A stretch of DNA of 64,000 nucleotides from Oceanobacillus sojae (GCF_007991515.1 NZ_BJYM01000008.1:1-64000), one strand, 5' to 3'. Positions 1-7,697 are shown, counted from the first letter of the stretch. The notes: generated from the letters alone by a model not told the origin. Translations and numbers: made by a program.

Positions 1-1
1 C

Positions 2-22
2 AATTACGAAGCTGCGAAATAA
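2..22 (+). CDS. sodA: superoxide dismutase C-terminus (partial)
   Basis: Only the last six codons (Asn-Tyr-Glu-Ala-Ala-Lys, stop TAA) lie in the window. They are followed by a strong terminator. Mn/Fe superoxide dismutases of Bacillaceae often end in a similar Glu-Ala-Lys tail, and sodA precedes yqgE and pbpA in B. subtilis. The call therefore rests mainly on gene order and is tentative. Confidence 0.5.
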   Translation, partial: NYEAAK

Positions 23-33
23 TAAATAATTAC

Positions 34-71
34 AAAAAGCTTGCAGAAATTTAAACTTCTGCAAGCTTTTT
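34..71 (+). terminator. rho-independent terminator after sodA
   Basis: A perfect 15-bp inverted repeat (arms 34-48 and 57-71) with an 8-nt loop ends in a T-run. Because the arms start with A5 and end with T5 it could work in both directions. Confidence 0.85.
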
Positions 72-123
72 GTATAGATACGATTCCTTCGCTAAAAATA
101 AAAGGAGAAGGAGTCGTTTTCTT

Positions 124-1401
124 ATGCAATTACATCAGCAATATAGAAGATACAAAAACCAAAAAGATGAATACAGGGACTTGTGGATGCTACTGTTGAT
201 TGGAGTTTTATATGCAGCCGGGATCTTTTTATCAAATACTTTTGTAAATGTGTACTTATGGAAGCAATCCGGCGACTTTTTTGTGATTGCTAACTATCAT
301 TTAGCGAGCTATGTATTTCAAGCATTGTCGTTTATTTATGCAGGGAAATTATCGAAAAAAATAGATCGTATCATTATATTAAGAATCGGGATACTTTTCT
401 TATGTTTCTTTTTCTTATTTGTTCTTTGGATTGGTGAGCTTGCAGCATATTATAATTTTATTCTCGGCTGTTTATTGGGAATAGGTTATGGTTTTTTCTG
501 GCTGGCTTATTACCTGCTGACTTTTGAAATTACAGAACCAGATACGAGAGATTGGTTTAATGGTATTTCAGGCACACTAACGTCATTTGCAGGGATGATT
601 GGGCCATTACTTGCTGGGTGGATGATTTCAAAAATGGCTGGTGATGTTGGTTATACTGCTATTTTTATTATTTCCTTAAGCTTATTCATTGCGGCAATTG
701 TAGCCAGCTTTTTCATCATACGTAAGGGGAGCAGAGGGAGCTTTGCTTTAGCTGCTGTTATAAATGAAAGAAAGAGAAATAAAAATTGGAAGCGTATTTT
801 ACATGCTCATTTTTTCCAGGGGCTAAGGGAAGGGATATATGGTTTTTATATTACCATTTGGATTTTCCTTGTTACAAACAGTGAGCTTGTGTTAGGAGTT
901 TTTAATTTATTTCTTTCAGGCTTATCGATCGTCTTTTATTTTGTCGCCTTAAAATGGATTAAGCCGTCTTTAAGAAAAAAAGCAATTTTGTTTGGCGGCA
1001 TTCTGCTGTTCACCTCTATCTTTATTATTATTTTTGAAATGAGCCTTTTCTGGTTAATTATATATGCAGTAATTATTGGAATTGCATTTCCCATTTTAAC
1101 TGTACCGTATGAATCACTTACCTATGATGTGATTGGCAGAGCCCGTATGGTAGAAGAAAGACGGGTGGAGTACATTGTTGTCCGGGAAATTTATTTAAAC
1201 TTAGGCAGAATCGTTTCGATTATGGTATTTATATTCGGGATGTTTCTATTTCCGCATGATATGATTATTCCAATATTACTGATTATTTTTGGTGCAGGGC
1301 ATGCGATTATTTATTTTTGTATCCGAAATATTTTTATCGGGCCAACAAAAAAACAAAAAATAGCATTAAAAGAAGATTTCACGGACGAAAAAAGTCGTTA
1401 A
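124..1401 (+). CDS. yqgE: MFS transporter, YqgE family
   Basis: A 425-residue integral membrane protein with about 12 hydrophobic segments and a basic loop in the middle, around residues 198-218 (Arg-Lys-Gly-Ser-Arg, then Asn-Glu-Arg-Lys-Arg-Asn-Lys-Asn). This is the usual layout of a major facilitator superfamily carrier; the substrate is unknown. An in-frame TTG at 70 lies inside the sodA terminator, so the ATG at 124 is preferred. It follows two purine-rich ribosome sites (AAAGGAG at 101-107 and AAGGAG at 108-113). Length and position between sodA and pbpA match B. subtilis YqgE (about 430 aa). The family call rests on hydropathy plus gene order. Confidence 0.8.
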   Translation: MQLHQQYRRYKNQKDEYRDLWMLLLIGVLYAAGIFLSNTFVNVYLWKQSGDFFVIANYHLASYVFQALSFIYAGKLSKKIDRIIILRIGILFLCFFFLFVLWIGELAAYYNFILGCLLGIGYGFFWLAYYLLTFEITEPDTRDWFNGISGTLTSFAGMIGPLLAGWMISKMAGDVGYTAIFIISLSLFIAAIVASFFIIRKGSRGSFALAAVINERKRNKNWKRILHAHFFQGLREGIYGFYITIWIFLVTNSELVLGVFNLFLSGLSIVFYFVALKWIKPSLRKKAILFGGILLFTSIFIIIFEMSLFWLIIYAVIIGIAFPILTVPYESLTYDVIGRARMVEERRVEYIVVREIYLNLGRIVSIMVFIFGMFLFPHDMIIPILLIIFGAGHAIIYFCIRNIFIGPTKKQKIALKEDFTDEKSR

Positions 1402-1540
1402 GTGTGGTAGAATCAAACAGTAGTATTGATAACTGAAATGTTTAAAAAGATACGTCTATAATTTAAATTTTTTTTGCTTTTTAAACAAATCATAGAATTA
1501 ATGCCATATAAGGCCAAAATATATGTAAAGGGGGAGCAAA

Positions 1541-3628
1541 GTGGTAGACAAGAAGAAAAAGAAAAAACGGGCCCAGCTTCCGGTTCGTATGAATATCCTT
1601 TTCTTTGCCATCTTCTTATTATTTTCTGCACTCATACTTCAGTTAGGTGTTGTTCAAATTTTAAACGGGGAATCTTATCAGGAAGAAATTGAAAGAACGA
1701 ATTTAGACACGACAAGTGTACCGGTGCCCCGTGGAAAAATATATGACAGGAATGGGAATATCATAGTAGATAATGAAGCCATGTATTCCATTACTTATAC
1801 GCCCCCCAAAGGTGTTCAGGCAAAGGATCGCTTGAAGGTGGCTGAAACCTTAGTTAATTTCATCGATATGAGTGATAAGAAAAAAATCGATCGAATAACT
1901 GACAGAGATAAAAGAGAGTATTATTTATTACTTCATCAAGAGGAAATAGAAGAACGATTAGAAGAAGTTGATACAGAGGAGATGGATGCTTCCGAGGAAT
2001 ACGCTGCCACATTGGATTTAATTACCGATGAAGAAATTGCAGATTTTTCCGATGAAGAATTAGAAATTATCGCTACAAAAAAAGAACTGGATAAAGCATA
2101 TGCACTGACCCCGCAGGTAGTGAAAAATGAGGGCGTAACAGCAGAGGAATATGCTGCTGTAGCTGAGCATCTGGATGAGCTTCCCGGAATCAATGCCACA
2201 ACAGATTGGAATCGTGTTTATCCGAATGGAGATACGTTATCGACTATTTTAGGGAGAATTTCCACTCAGGAGCAGGGAATTCCCGCAGAGGACTTGAGCG
2301 CTTATTTGACAAAGGGTTACAGCCGAAATGACCGGGTCGGCAGAAGTGGACTGGAAGAGCAATATGAAGACTTTCTGCGCGGCCGTAAAGAGCAGATTCA
2401 GTATACGACACGTCAGAATGGGACAATTATCGGCTCCGAGACCATTGTTGAAGGAGAACGGGGCAAAGATTTAGTTTTAACAACAGACTTAGAATTCCAG
2501 CAGGAAGTTGACAAAATTGTCTTAGAGGAGCTGAAAGCAGTAAAAGCAAAGAATCCTTATGACAACCGGTATCTAACAAACGCTTATGCCGTTGTTATGA
2601 ATCCGAAAACCGGGGAACTTCTTGCTGTTTCCGGTGTGAATTATGATAAGGAAAAAAACGAATATAATAATGCTTCCTTTATGGCTTTATCCAATGCAAC
2701 AGAACCTGGTTCAAGTATTAAAGGGGCAACTATTCTTGCCGGATATGATGCGGATGTTATTTCACCTGGAACAACTTTCTATGATGCCCCAATAACATTG
2801 GCAGGAGGCTTAACAAAAAAATCTGTTTCACCTATGGGAAGTGTAGATGACCTGAATGCATTAAAACGGTCTTCCAACGTTTATATGTTCTATGTTGCCT
2901 TGCGATTGGGCGGTGATTACCGGCATCCATTACCTAGTCATGCCAGTCTAAATATAAATAAGGCTGAGACCTTGCAGACCTTACAAAATTACTTCAATCA
3001 ATTCGGCTTAGGGGCATCGACAGGAATAGATTTTCCAGATGAAAGTACCGGAGTAAGAGGGCAGACACCGGAAAATCCAGGTAATATTCTTGACTTCGCA
3101 ATCGGTCAGTATGATACGTATACCACCCTGCAGCTCGCACAATATGTATCCACCATTGCCAACGACGGTTACCGTGTCCAGCCGCACTTTTTAAAAGAAG
3201 CCCGTGATCCCATTGCCTCTTTAGATGAGCTTGGACCATTGTATTATACAAAAAATACAACGGTAATGAACCGGATTAATATGACAAATGATGAAATCAG
3301 CCGTGTACAAGAGGGCTTCCGCCGTGTATTTCAAGAAAGCGGAGGAACAGGAGAGCGTTATTTTGGTAAAAAATCGTATAATCCAGCTGGGAAAACAGGT
3401 ACAGCTCAGACTTCTGTTTATGAAGATGGGCAGAAACTGGCTGATCTCAATAACCTGACAATGGTCGGCTATGCGCCCTTTGATGACCCGGAAGTTGCCT
3501 TTGCAGTTGTTGTACCAAGTGTAGGAATAAATGCAGGGGACGGAATCAACGGTAAAATTGCTTCGAGGATTTTAGATGCTTACTTTGATATTAAAGAAGA
3601 GCATGATGAAAAGGCGGATGAAGAATAA
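1541..3628 (+). CDS. pbpA: class B penicillin-binding protein 2A (transpeptidase)
   Basis: A D,D-transpeptidase that cross-links peptidoglycan at the outer face of the membrane; PbpA acts in lateral wall and rod-shape synthesis. One N-terminal membrane anchor (about residues 17-39) is followed by the dimerisation domain with Arg-Gly-x-Ile-x-Asp-Arg (about 64-70). An unusually acidic stretch covers about 130-185. The transpeptidase domain has all three active-site motifs: Ser391-Ser-Ile-Lys394, Ser444-Ser-Asn446 and Lys618-Thr-Gly620. The start is GTG with a strong site at 1528-1536. At 695 aa it is close to B. subtilis PbpA (716). A short acidic/basic tail follows the catalytic domain. In B. 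subtilis the pst phosphate genes come next; here they are absent. Confidence 0.93.
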   Translation: MVDKKKKKKRAQLPVRMNILFFAIFLLFSALILQLGVVQILNGESYQEEIERTNLDTTSVPVPRGKIYDRNGNIIVDNEAMYSITYTPPKGVQAKDRLKVAETLVNFIDMSDKKKIDRITDRDKREYYLLLHQEEIEERLEEVDTEEMDASEEYAATLDLITDEEIADFSDEELEIIATKKELDKAYALTPQVVKNEGVTAEEYAAVAEHLDELPGINATTDWNRVYPNGDTLSTILGRISTQEQGIPAEDLSAYLTKGYSRNDRVGRSGLEEQYEDFLRGRKEQIQYTTRQNGTIIGSETIVEGERGKDLVLTTDLEFQQEVDKIVLEELKAVKAKNPYDNRYLTNAYAVVMNPKTGELLAVSGVNYDKEKNEYNNASFMALSNATEPGSSIKGATILAGYDADVISPGTTFYDAPITLAGGLTKKSVSPMGSVDDLNALKRSSNVYMFYVALRLGGDYRHPLPSHASLNINKAETLQTLQNYFNQFGLGASTGIDFPDESTGVRGQTPENPGNILDFAIGQYDTYTTLQLAQYVSTIANDGYRVQPHFLKEARDPIASLDELGPLYYTKNTTVMNRINMTNDEISRVQEGFRRVFQESGGTGERYFGKKSYNPAGKTGTAQTSVYEDGQKLADLNNLTMVGYAPFDDPEVAFAVVVPSVGINAGDGINGKIASRILDAYFDIKEEHDEKADEE

Positions 3629-3679
3629 ATATTTTTAAATAATTAAAAGTAACTTTCTATATTTAGTAGGGTGGTTCCC

Positions 3680-4430
3680 TCTGAAAGTTAGAATTTTACT
3701 ATACAGCTGTTTGGCTGGATTGAGTTCGATATTTGACTGGGCTTAATCCAGCCAATTTTTCTTTTGTTCGTTCACGATTATACCAATAGAAATATTCTTC
3801 AAATCTATTTTTATTCTTCTTTATAATACATTTTATGCTTTTAAATACTAAAGAAATTGTCCATTAAAGCGTTAGATGAACAGATTGGTTTATACGTGAT
3901 ACGCTATGAAACTTTTTAAACAGGAATGAATGCGTCTTTTAATACTGTACCCAAATATTCTCTGCAAAAATGCTTCATGAGACAGTAGTAGATGGCTTCA
4001 GGAATACCTACTATACAGAGAATATCTAATAATAAGAAGCCTTCTTCTTTAATTTCGAATACCGCTTTTGTTTGTTCTTTTTGTGGAAGGCATTCGGATT
4101 TTCTGAAAAACTTTCAATTTTTTTAGGTAGGCATTTCCTAGTAGCAATAATTCATTCTTGCATTTTAATTATTCTTCGCGTGTCAACTTCTTTGCTTTTT
4201 CTTTTGTTTATTGATTTTCTTGGACAAGGAAGTTTGGTCCTTTGACGTTGGTTTCAGGCCTTCTATTCCTTGTTTACAAAATGCTCTCAGCTAGTATCCA
4301 ACTAAGGAATGGTTGTTCAAATAAAATTGAACAGAATACTTCTCTTTCGTCTTCCTTCGTTTTAATCAATCCCTTGTGTTTTATAGAATCACATCCAGTT
4401 TTTTGGGGCAGGACTAAGCATATTATATTT
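3680..4430 (-). mobile_element. decayed IS3-family (IS150-like) insertion sequence
   Basis: On the minus strand the remnant reads, with frameshifts and stops, as a two-frame IS3-type transposase. An OrfA C-terminus (Gly-Ile-Glu-Gly-Leu-Lys-Pro, then Lys-Leu-Thr-Arg-Glu-Glu and Asn-Ala-Tyr-Leu-Lys-Lys-Leu) lies at about 4280-4100. An OrfB N-terminus (Lys-Glu-Glu-Gly-Phe ... Gly-Ile-Pro-Glu-Ala) lies at about 4060-3980. The OrfB C-terminus (Asp-Asn-Phe-Phe-Ser, then Tyr-Trp-Tyr-Asn-Arg-Glu-Arg-Thr-Lys-Glu-Lys-Leu-Ala-Gly-Leu-Ser-Pro) lies at about 3880-3730. Most of the DDE catalytic core between the last two parts is deleted, so the element is dead. The outer ends are approximate. This explains nearly all of the 1-kb gap between pbpA and the next gene. 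Confidence 0.82.
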
Positions 4431-4556
4431 TCTTATCAATGATGAACATCCAAGATTCCCGGATAAATTATTATATACCTACACACTGTAAATTTTTAAG
4501 TGGATAGATCTTTTCTTTAGCTATTAAATACCTTTATTAAAAATATTTTGATATAT

Positions 4557-4585
4557 TTGACAAATTAACTAAAATATAGTAAAAT
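4557..4585 (+). promoter_or_regulatory. sigma-A promoter for the secreted protein gene
   Basis: A consensus TTGACA (4557-4562), a 17-nt spacer and TAAAAT (4580-4585) lie 31 nt upstream of the start codon at 4616. It sits just outside the IS remnant, so the gene does not depend on IS sequences for expression. Confidence 0.75.
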
Positions 4586-4615
4586 TTTCATTAATAAATT
4601 ATGAGGAGGGTTACT

Positions 4616-5050
4616 ATGAAAAAAAAGTATTTCTTTTTAATTTTTTCTTTTTTAATTTTTTTCTTTTTAGGGTTTAATGTGGATAAGGCAGAAGCTGCTA
4701 TGCATTCATGGCAAAAATTTCCGAAAGCAGGTAGTACATGTGAAGTAAGGGCATGGACTGATTATTTAACGTATACTAAAAGTGCTAATACTATAGACTT
4801 TTACCTTGAATCAAAAGGGAATTGTGGGAAATTAGATTATTCGGCATACGGAGTTGTTTACTATGAAGGTGCTAATGATGTAACTCCATTGGTAACAGGC
4901 TATTTTTCTTATAAAACGCCGGTAAAAAAGGCGAAATTACGGACTATTAATGTAAGACCGATTCCAGGAGGATTATTAGCTACCTTAACAAAAAACGGTA
5001 AATTTGTAGGGTTGTACGAAACAAAAAATCTAAATTTTCCAAATAGATGA
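4616..5050 (+). CDS. secreted small protein of unknown function, two cysteines
   Basis: The product has 144 residues. Residues 1-28 are a classical Sec signal peptide: Met-Lys-Lys-Lys-Tyr, a Phe/Leu/Ile-rich core, and a predicted cut after Ala-Glu-Ala. The mature part (about 116 aa) is basic, rich in Lys, Tyr and Thr, and has two cysteines, in Gly-Ser-Thr-Cys-Glu and Gly-Asn-Cys-Gly. They could form one disulfide outside the cell. The repeated turn-like composition suggests an all-beta fold. I do not recognise the family. The start is the ATG at 4616, 5 nt after GAGGAGGG; an in-frame ATG at 4601 overlaps that site and is rejected. The gene is AT-rich, has its own promoter, and lies between an IS remnant and a bidirectional terminator, which is consistent with an accessory gene. 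Confidence 0.75.
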   Translation: MKKKYFFLIFSFLIFFFLGFNVDKAEAAMHSWQKFPKAGSTCEVRAWTDYLTYTKSANTIDFYLESKGNCGKLDYSAYGVVYYEGANDVTPLVTGYFSYKTPVKKAKLRTINVRPIPGGLLATLTKNGKFVGLYETKNLNFPNR

Positions 5051-5148
5051 ATGCATAACTTGAACTTGTAATAGATTATTGTTCCTTTATCGCAACCTTT
5101 CGATTCAAAATGAAAAAAGGAAAACTTTCAAGAATCAAGTGATTGAAT

Positions 5149-5187
5149 AAAAAAATGAGCTGTTCCGGATAGAACAGCTCATTTTTT
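5149..5187. terminator. bidirectional terminator between convergent genes
   Basis: A perfect 16-bp stem (5149-5164 and 5173-5187 region, A6 on the left, T6 on the right) around a short loop. It sits between the secreted-protein gene and the convergent yqzC-like gene and can serve both. Confidence 0.85.
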
Positions 5188-5200
5188 AATCAAATCATAT

Positions 5201-5815
5201 TTATTCTGAATAGGTAGTAATAATGTCACCAATTTCATCGAAAGACATTTCGCTGTCCACTTCATAAGTTCCAGGCTTTACGCTGCCGCTTAAATCATTG
5301 TCTTCCAAGAAATCATTAAAATCTCTTGCATCATCAATAATCCCGGCATCTTCTAAAGCATCACTGATGTTAGAAGGGGGCGCACCATTTTCTAATGTGA
5401 TTTCAACGTCAATTACATCTGAGTCTTCGGAGGATTCTTCATCTTCATTACCTTCATCATTATTGTCTTCCTCGTCTGCATTTTCGTTGCCTTCTTCGTC
5501 ATTACTATTTTCATCATTGTTGTCTTCATTTTCATCAGAATCATTGTTTGAATCTGATTCATTATCGGCTTCAGAGTCATCTTCTGCATTTCCATCAGAA
5601 TCAACCTCGTCAGCTGCTTCTCTATTCACGCTATATGCAATATATTCGTCTTGTGTTAATACAGCATACCCTTGATTTTCCAGTGCAGAAATCAATTCAT
5701 CCGGTTCCATATCCTCGAGGCTGCCCGAGGATTGATTACCAAATATATATATAGCGAGAAGCAGGACACCGCTTGTCAACAAACCGACAGCAAACGCTCT
5801 AACATGTTGTTTCAT
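5201..5815 (-). CDS. YqzC-like membrane protein with acidic linker and MltG N-terminal-like domain
   Basis: A 204-aa protein in three parts. An N-terminal membrane anchor or uncleaved signal spans about residues 8-27. A very acidic, low-complexity Asp/Glu/Asn/Ser linker spans about 68-135. A C-terminal domain (about 137-204; Ser-Asp-Ala-Leu-Glu-Asp-Ala-Gly-Ile-Ile-Asp-Asp-Ala ... Phe-Asn-Asp-Phe-Leu) resembles the LysM-like N-terminal part of YceG/MltG lytic transglycosylases. The catalytic domain of those enzymes is absent. Gene order (next to a YqzD-like gene and rpmG) points to the B. subtilis YqzC position. The acidic linker fits an exposed extracytoplasmic location in a salt-adapted organism. 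Its function is unknown; wall binding is an inference from the domain resemblance. Confidence 0.65.
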   Translation of the reverse strand: MKQHVRAFAVGLLTSGVLLLAIYIFGNQSSGSLEDMEPDELISALENQGYAVLTQDEYIAYSVNREAADEVDSDGNAEDDSEADNESDSNNDSDENEDNNDENSNDEEGNENADEEDNNDEGNEDEESSEDSDVIDVEITLENGAPPSNISDALEDAGIIDDARDFNDFLEDNDLSGSVKPGTYEVDSEMSFDEIGDIITTYSE

Positions 5816-5827
5816 GATAATACTCCT

Positions 5828-6058
5828 CTAATTATTATTTTTAAGATCAGACGGTGCTGCTTCATCAGATATGTTTTGAGGCAATAATTCTTCTTCTAAA
5901 ACAGAAACCTTCTTCTTTAACTGGTATGTATCTTGCATCGTAGTAATGGACAATTGTTCTAGCTGGCTTTCGACTTCTTCCAGACGGTCGTTAATAAAGA
6001 ATGATAGAATAAATAGAACAATCCCAATGACAACAACTGCCAAAATGGCAAATAGCAT
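5828..6058 (-). CDS. YqzD-like small membrane/coiled-coil protein
   Basis: A 76-aa protein with one N-terminal membrane segment (about residues 2-22). A charged helical stretch with heptad character ([11 protein letters not shown]) and a polar tail follow. The start ATG at 6058 follows AAGGGAGGG. It lies 12 nt upstream of the YqzC-like gene on the same strand, so the two are probably co-transcribed. Both sit beside rpmG, as yqzC and yqzD do in B. subtilis. Function unknown. Confidence 0.65.
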   Translation of the reverse strand: MLFAILAVVVIGIVLFILSFFINDRLEEVESQLEQLSITTMQDTYQLKKKVSVLEEELLPQNISDEAAPSDLKNNN

Positions 6059-6078
6059 TTTTATTTCCCTCCCTTTAT

Positions 6079-6300
6079 GAGGATGTTCAAAAAGTCCCCA
6101 AATGATAAGCTGCGAATCTCTGCGTTGACGCGTTTTTTACGATACTCACGTATTAAAAAATATAGAAGAACTTCTGTTAAAATCGTCCACGTCCTGTGGA
6201 CAACACAGAAGTCACCACATCCTGTGGAAGTCCGTTCGTAAAAACCACGTCGCCTTGATCTTCTTGCTTCTAATTTAGAAACTTTTTGAACACGCACTTT
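6079..6300. repeat. dispersed non-coding repeat with terminal inverted repeats (copy 1)
   Basis: About 220 bp bounded by a perfect 12-bp inverted repeat (TGTTCAAAAAGT at 6084-6095; its complement at 6281-6292). It contains a two-part hairpin: CTTCTGT (6171-6177) pairs with ACAGAAG (6205-6211), and GTCCAC (6185-6190) pairs with GTGGAC (6196-6201). A related element at 52077-52366 keeps the ends and the hairpin but with compensating base changes. The minus-strand open frame across it (6061-6309) has an Arg-rich, unlikely composition and is treated as chance. No transposase is present, so it resembles a MITE or a structured intergenic repeat. Confidence 0.75.
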
Positions 6301-6422
6301 ATGTATCATTTATAGTTATACCATAAATTAAAAGAAGTGACTATGCTAAAAGCACGATAAATCATGACAGGGAGTTGCTTTAACCCTGATAAAACATGGG
6401 GCGAAAAGTTTTATCATGTTTT

Positions 6423-6431
6423 TGGTATAAT
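6423..6431 (+). promoter_or_regulatory. putative extended -10 promoter for rpmG
   Basis: TGG-TATAAT (6423-6431) is an extended -10 element about 90 nt before rpmG. No good -35 box is visible 17 nt upstream. Two hairpins (6368-6388; GATAAAAC/GTTTTATC around 6387-6416) lie just upstream, outside the expected transcript. Confidence 0.4.
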
Positions 6432-6522
6432 CCTTCTTGATAAATAGATGAAACTTTGATAATATAATTAAAGTCTGTACAGTTATGTAAAAAGGCAAGT
6501 TGAAAAGTTTGGAGGGATAGAT

Positions 6523-6672
6523 ATGCGCGTAAATATAACGTTAGCTTGCACGGAAACAGGAGATCGTAATTATATTTCTACAAAAAACAAACGTACAAAT
6601 CCTGAGCGTATTGAGCTTATGAAATACTCACCACGTCTTAAAAAACATACCCTACACCGTGAAACAAAATAA
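6523..6672 (+). CDS. rpmG: 50S ribosomal protein L33, cysteine-poor form
   Basis: A 49-aa basic large-subunit protein with the typical start [11 protein letters not shown] and end Leu-His-Arg-Glu-Thr-Lys. Only one cysteine is present; the positions that form the zinc ribbon in C+ paralogues read Thr and Ser (Cys-Thr-Glu-Thr-Gly; Lys-Tyr-Ser-Pro-Arg). This is therefore the zinc-independent (C-) form. The start ATG follows GGAGGG at 6511-6516. It lies in the position of B. subtilis rpmGA, before yqgN, and has its own terminator. Confidence 0.95.
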   Translation: MRVNITLACTETGDRNYISTKNKRTNPERIELMKYSPRLKKHTLHRETK

Positions 6673-6681
6673 GCAATCATG

Positions 6682-6720
6682 AAAACTCTTATCTGATGTT
6701 AGTTGGATAAGAGTTTTTTT
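6682..6720 (+). terminator. terminator after rpmG
   Basis: A 12-bp perfect stem (6682-6693 and 6706-6717) is followed by a T7 run. Confidence 0.88.
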
Positions 6721-6742
6721 GCAGACAGAGGTGAAATATGAT

Positions 6743-7321
6743 ATGTCAGAAAAAAAGATATTACGGCAAAAAATGCTGAAAGAACTGAGTCTTTTGTCGA
6801 AGCTGGATCGGAAAAAAGTGGAAACAGGACAGCAGAAGCAATTATTTACAACTCCAGCATTTAAAAATGCCAGAACGATAGGAATTACTATTTCCACAGA
6901 AATAGAATGGGATACATATACAATCATTGAAAAGGCCTGGAGAGAAGGAAAGATAATAGCCTCACCGAAATGTGTGGTAAAAACGAGAGAAATGTACTAC
7001 TATGCTTGGAATCATCAAAATCAAATCCAGACAGGTTACGCAGGTATAAAAGAACCGATCCCCGAAAAAACAAAACGGATTCTACATTCAGATATCGATT
7101 TATTGATTGTGCCAGGAGTGGTTTTTGACACGGATGGTTATCGTATTGGCTATGGCGGCGGATATTATGACAGAATGCTTGCTGATTATTCAGGAGCGAC
7201 AATCTCGCTTTGCAGTGAACGGCAATTAATCCAGCAAATTCCCCGGGAAAGCTATGATCTGTCTGTAGAACAGATTATTACAGAAGAACGTACCATAGAT
7301 ACGGCCAGACAGAATAACTAA
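6743..7321 (+). CDS. yqgN: 5-formyltetrahydrofolate cyclo-ligase
   Basis: The enzyme converts 5-formyl-THF to 5,10-methenyl-THF with ATP, returning a storage folate to one-carbon metabolism in the cytoplasm. The 192-aa product carries the C-terminal family signature Val-Pro-Gly-Val-Val-Phe-Asp, then Arg-Ile-Gly-Tyr-Gly-Gly-Gly-Tyr-Tyr-Asp-Arg. N-terminal lysines and an Arg-Lys-rich helix match the ATP/folate-binding part. The ATG at 6743 is preferred over an upstream in-frame TTG at 6719 that lies in the rpmG terminator; AGAGGTG at 6728-6734 is well placed. B. subtilis YqgN has about 187 aa and the same position. Confidence 0.9.
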   Translation: MSEKKILRQKMLKELSLLSKLDRKKVETGQQKQLFTTPAFKNARTIGITISTEIEWDTYTIIEKAWREGKIIASPKCVVKTREMYYYAWNHQNQIQTGYAGIKEPIPEKTKRILHSDIDLLIVPGVVFDTDGYRIGYGGGYYDRMLADYSGATISLCSERQLIQQIPRESYDLSVEQIITEERTIDTARQNN

Positions 7322-7340
7322 TCTTTAATGTATAAGATTT

Positions 7341-7403
7341 CTCCCTTCGTTGAAAATAATTGATGTAGAAGAGTCTCTAATCACATCAATTATTAAAAGG
7401 GAG
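7341..7403 (+). promoter_or_regulatory. leader hairpin that masks the yqgO ribosome-binding site
   Basis: The inner arms AATAATTGATGT (7355-7366) and ACATCAATTATT (7383-7394) pair perfectly. The outer arms CTCCCTT (7341-7347) and AAGGGAG (7397-7403) also pair, and the latter is the Shine-Dalgarno sequence of yqgO. No T-run follows, so this is not a terminator. The sequence shows the pairing; a regulatory role is inferred. Confidence 0.6.
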
Positions 7404-7412
7404 GTAAGAAAG

Positions 7413-7583
7413 ATGATGCGCATGTTCTTTACAGCAGCGATGGTTATATCCATTATTTTTATACTTATGAAATGGAAGTACCGGATTTTAAACGGTTTTT
7501 TAAACTGGAAGCAGGGAAGAAAATATTTAGTTCCAATTATCGCAAACGTTATTTTATGGAAAAAGAAAAAGGAAATGGTTTAA
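7413..7583 (+). CDS. yqgO: small membrane protein, YqgO position
   Basis: A 56-aa protein with one hydrophobic segment (about residues 4-18) and a basic remainder (Lys-Trp-Lys-Tyr-Arg; Lys-Lys-Lys-Lys-Glu). This predicts a single-pass membrane protein with a cytoplasmic positive tail. The ATG at 7413 follows AAGGGAGG (7397-7404); an upstream in-frame TTG at 7350 lies in the leader hairpin and is not used here. Size and place between yqgN and gluP match B. subtilis yqgO. Function unknown. Confidence 0.65.
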   Translation: MMRMFFTAAMVISIIFILMKWKYRILNGFLNWKQGRKYLVPIIANVILWKKKKEMV

Positions 7584-7676
7584 ATGCACTATAAATATTA
7601 GAAAACTCTGCTTATAATAAAATATTCCCTCTTTGCCGGCAAATATAAAAAGAAAACATAAAGCGACGAACTTAAT

Positions 7677-7697
7677 AGGGCGAGTAATCGCAGCCCA
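7677..7697 (+). repeat. GAGTAATCGC repeat unit
   Basis: One copy of the dispersed motif AGGGCGAGTAATCGCAGCCC lies in the 262-nt gap between yqgO and gluP. The rest of that gap shows only weak traces of the same repeat family and no gene. Confidence 0.6.

Noticed and set aside
4242..4442. Plus-strand 66-codon open frame
   Set aside because: It lies opposite the readable remnant of IS3-family OrfA on the minus strand and has no ribosome site.
5298..5675. Plus-strand 125-codon open frame, serine-rich, opposite the yqzC-like gene
   Set aside because: It is the antisense of the Asp/Glu-rich linker; the composition is a mirror of that low-complexity region and there is no ribosome site.
6061..6309. 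Minus-strand 82-codon open frame between rpmG and yqzD
   Set aside because: It exactly spans the dispersed repeat with terminal inverted repeats; composition is Arg-rich and not protein-like.
6556..6572. Zur-like half-site TCGTAATTAT near rpmG
   Set aside because: It lies inside the coding sequence for Asp-Arg-Asn-Tyr-Ile and is half a site only.
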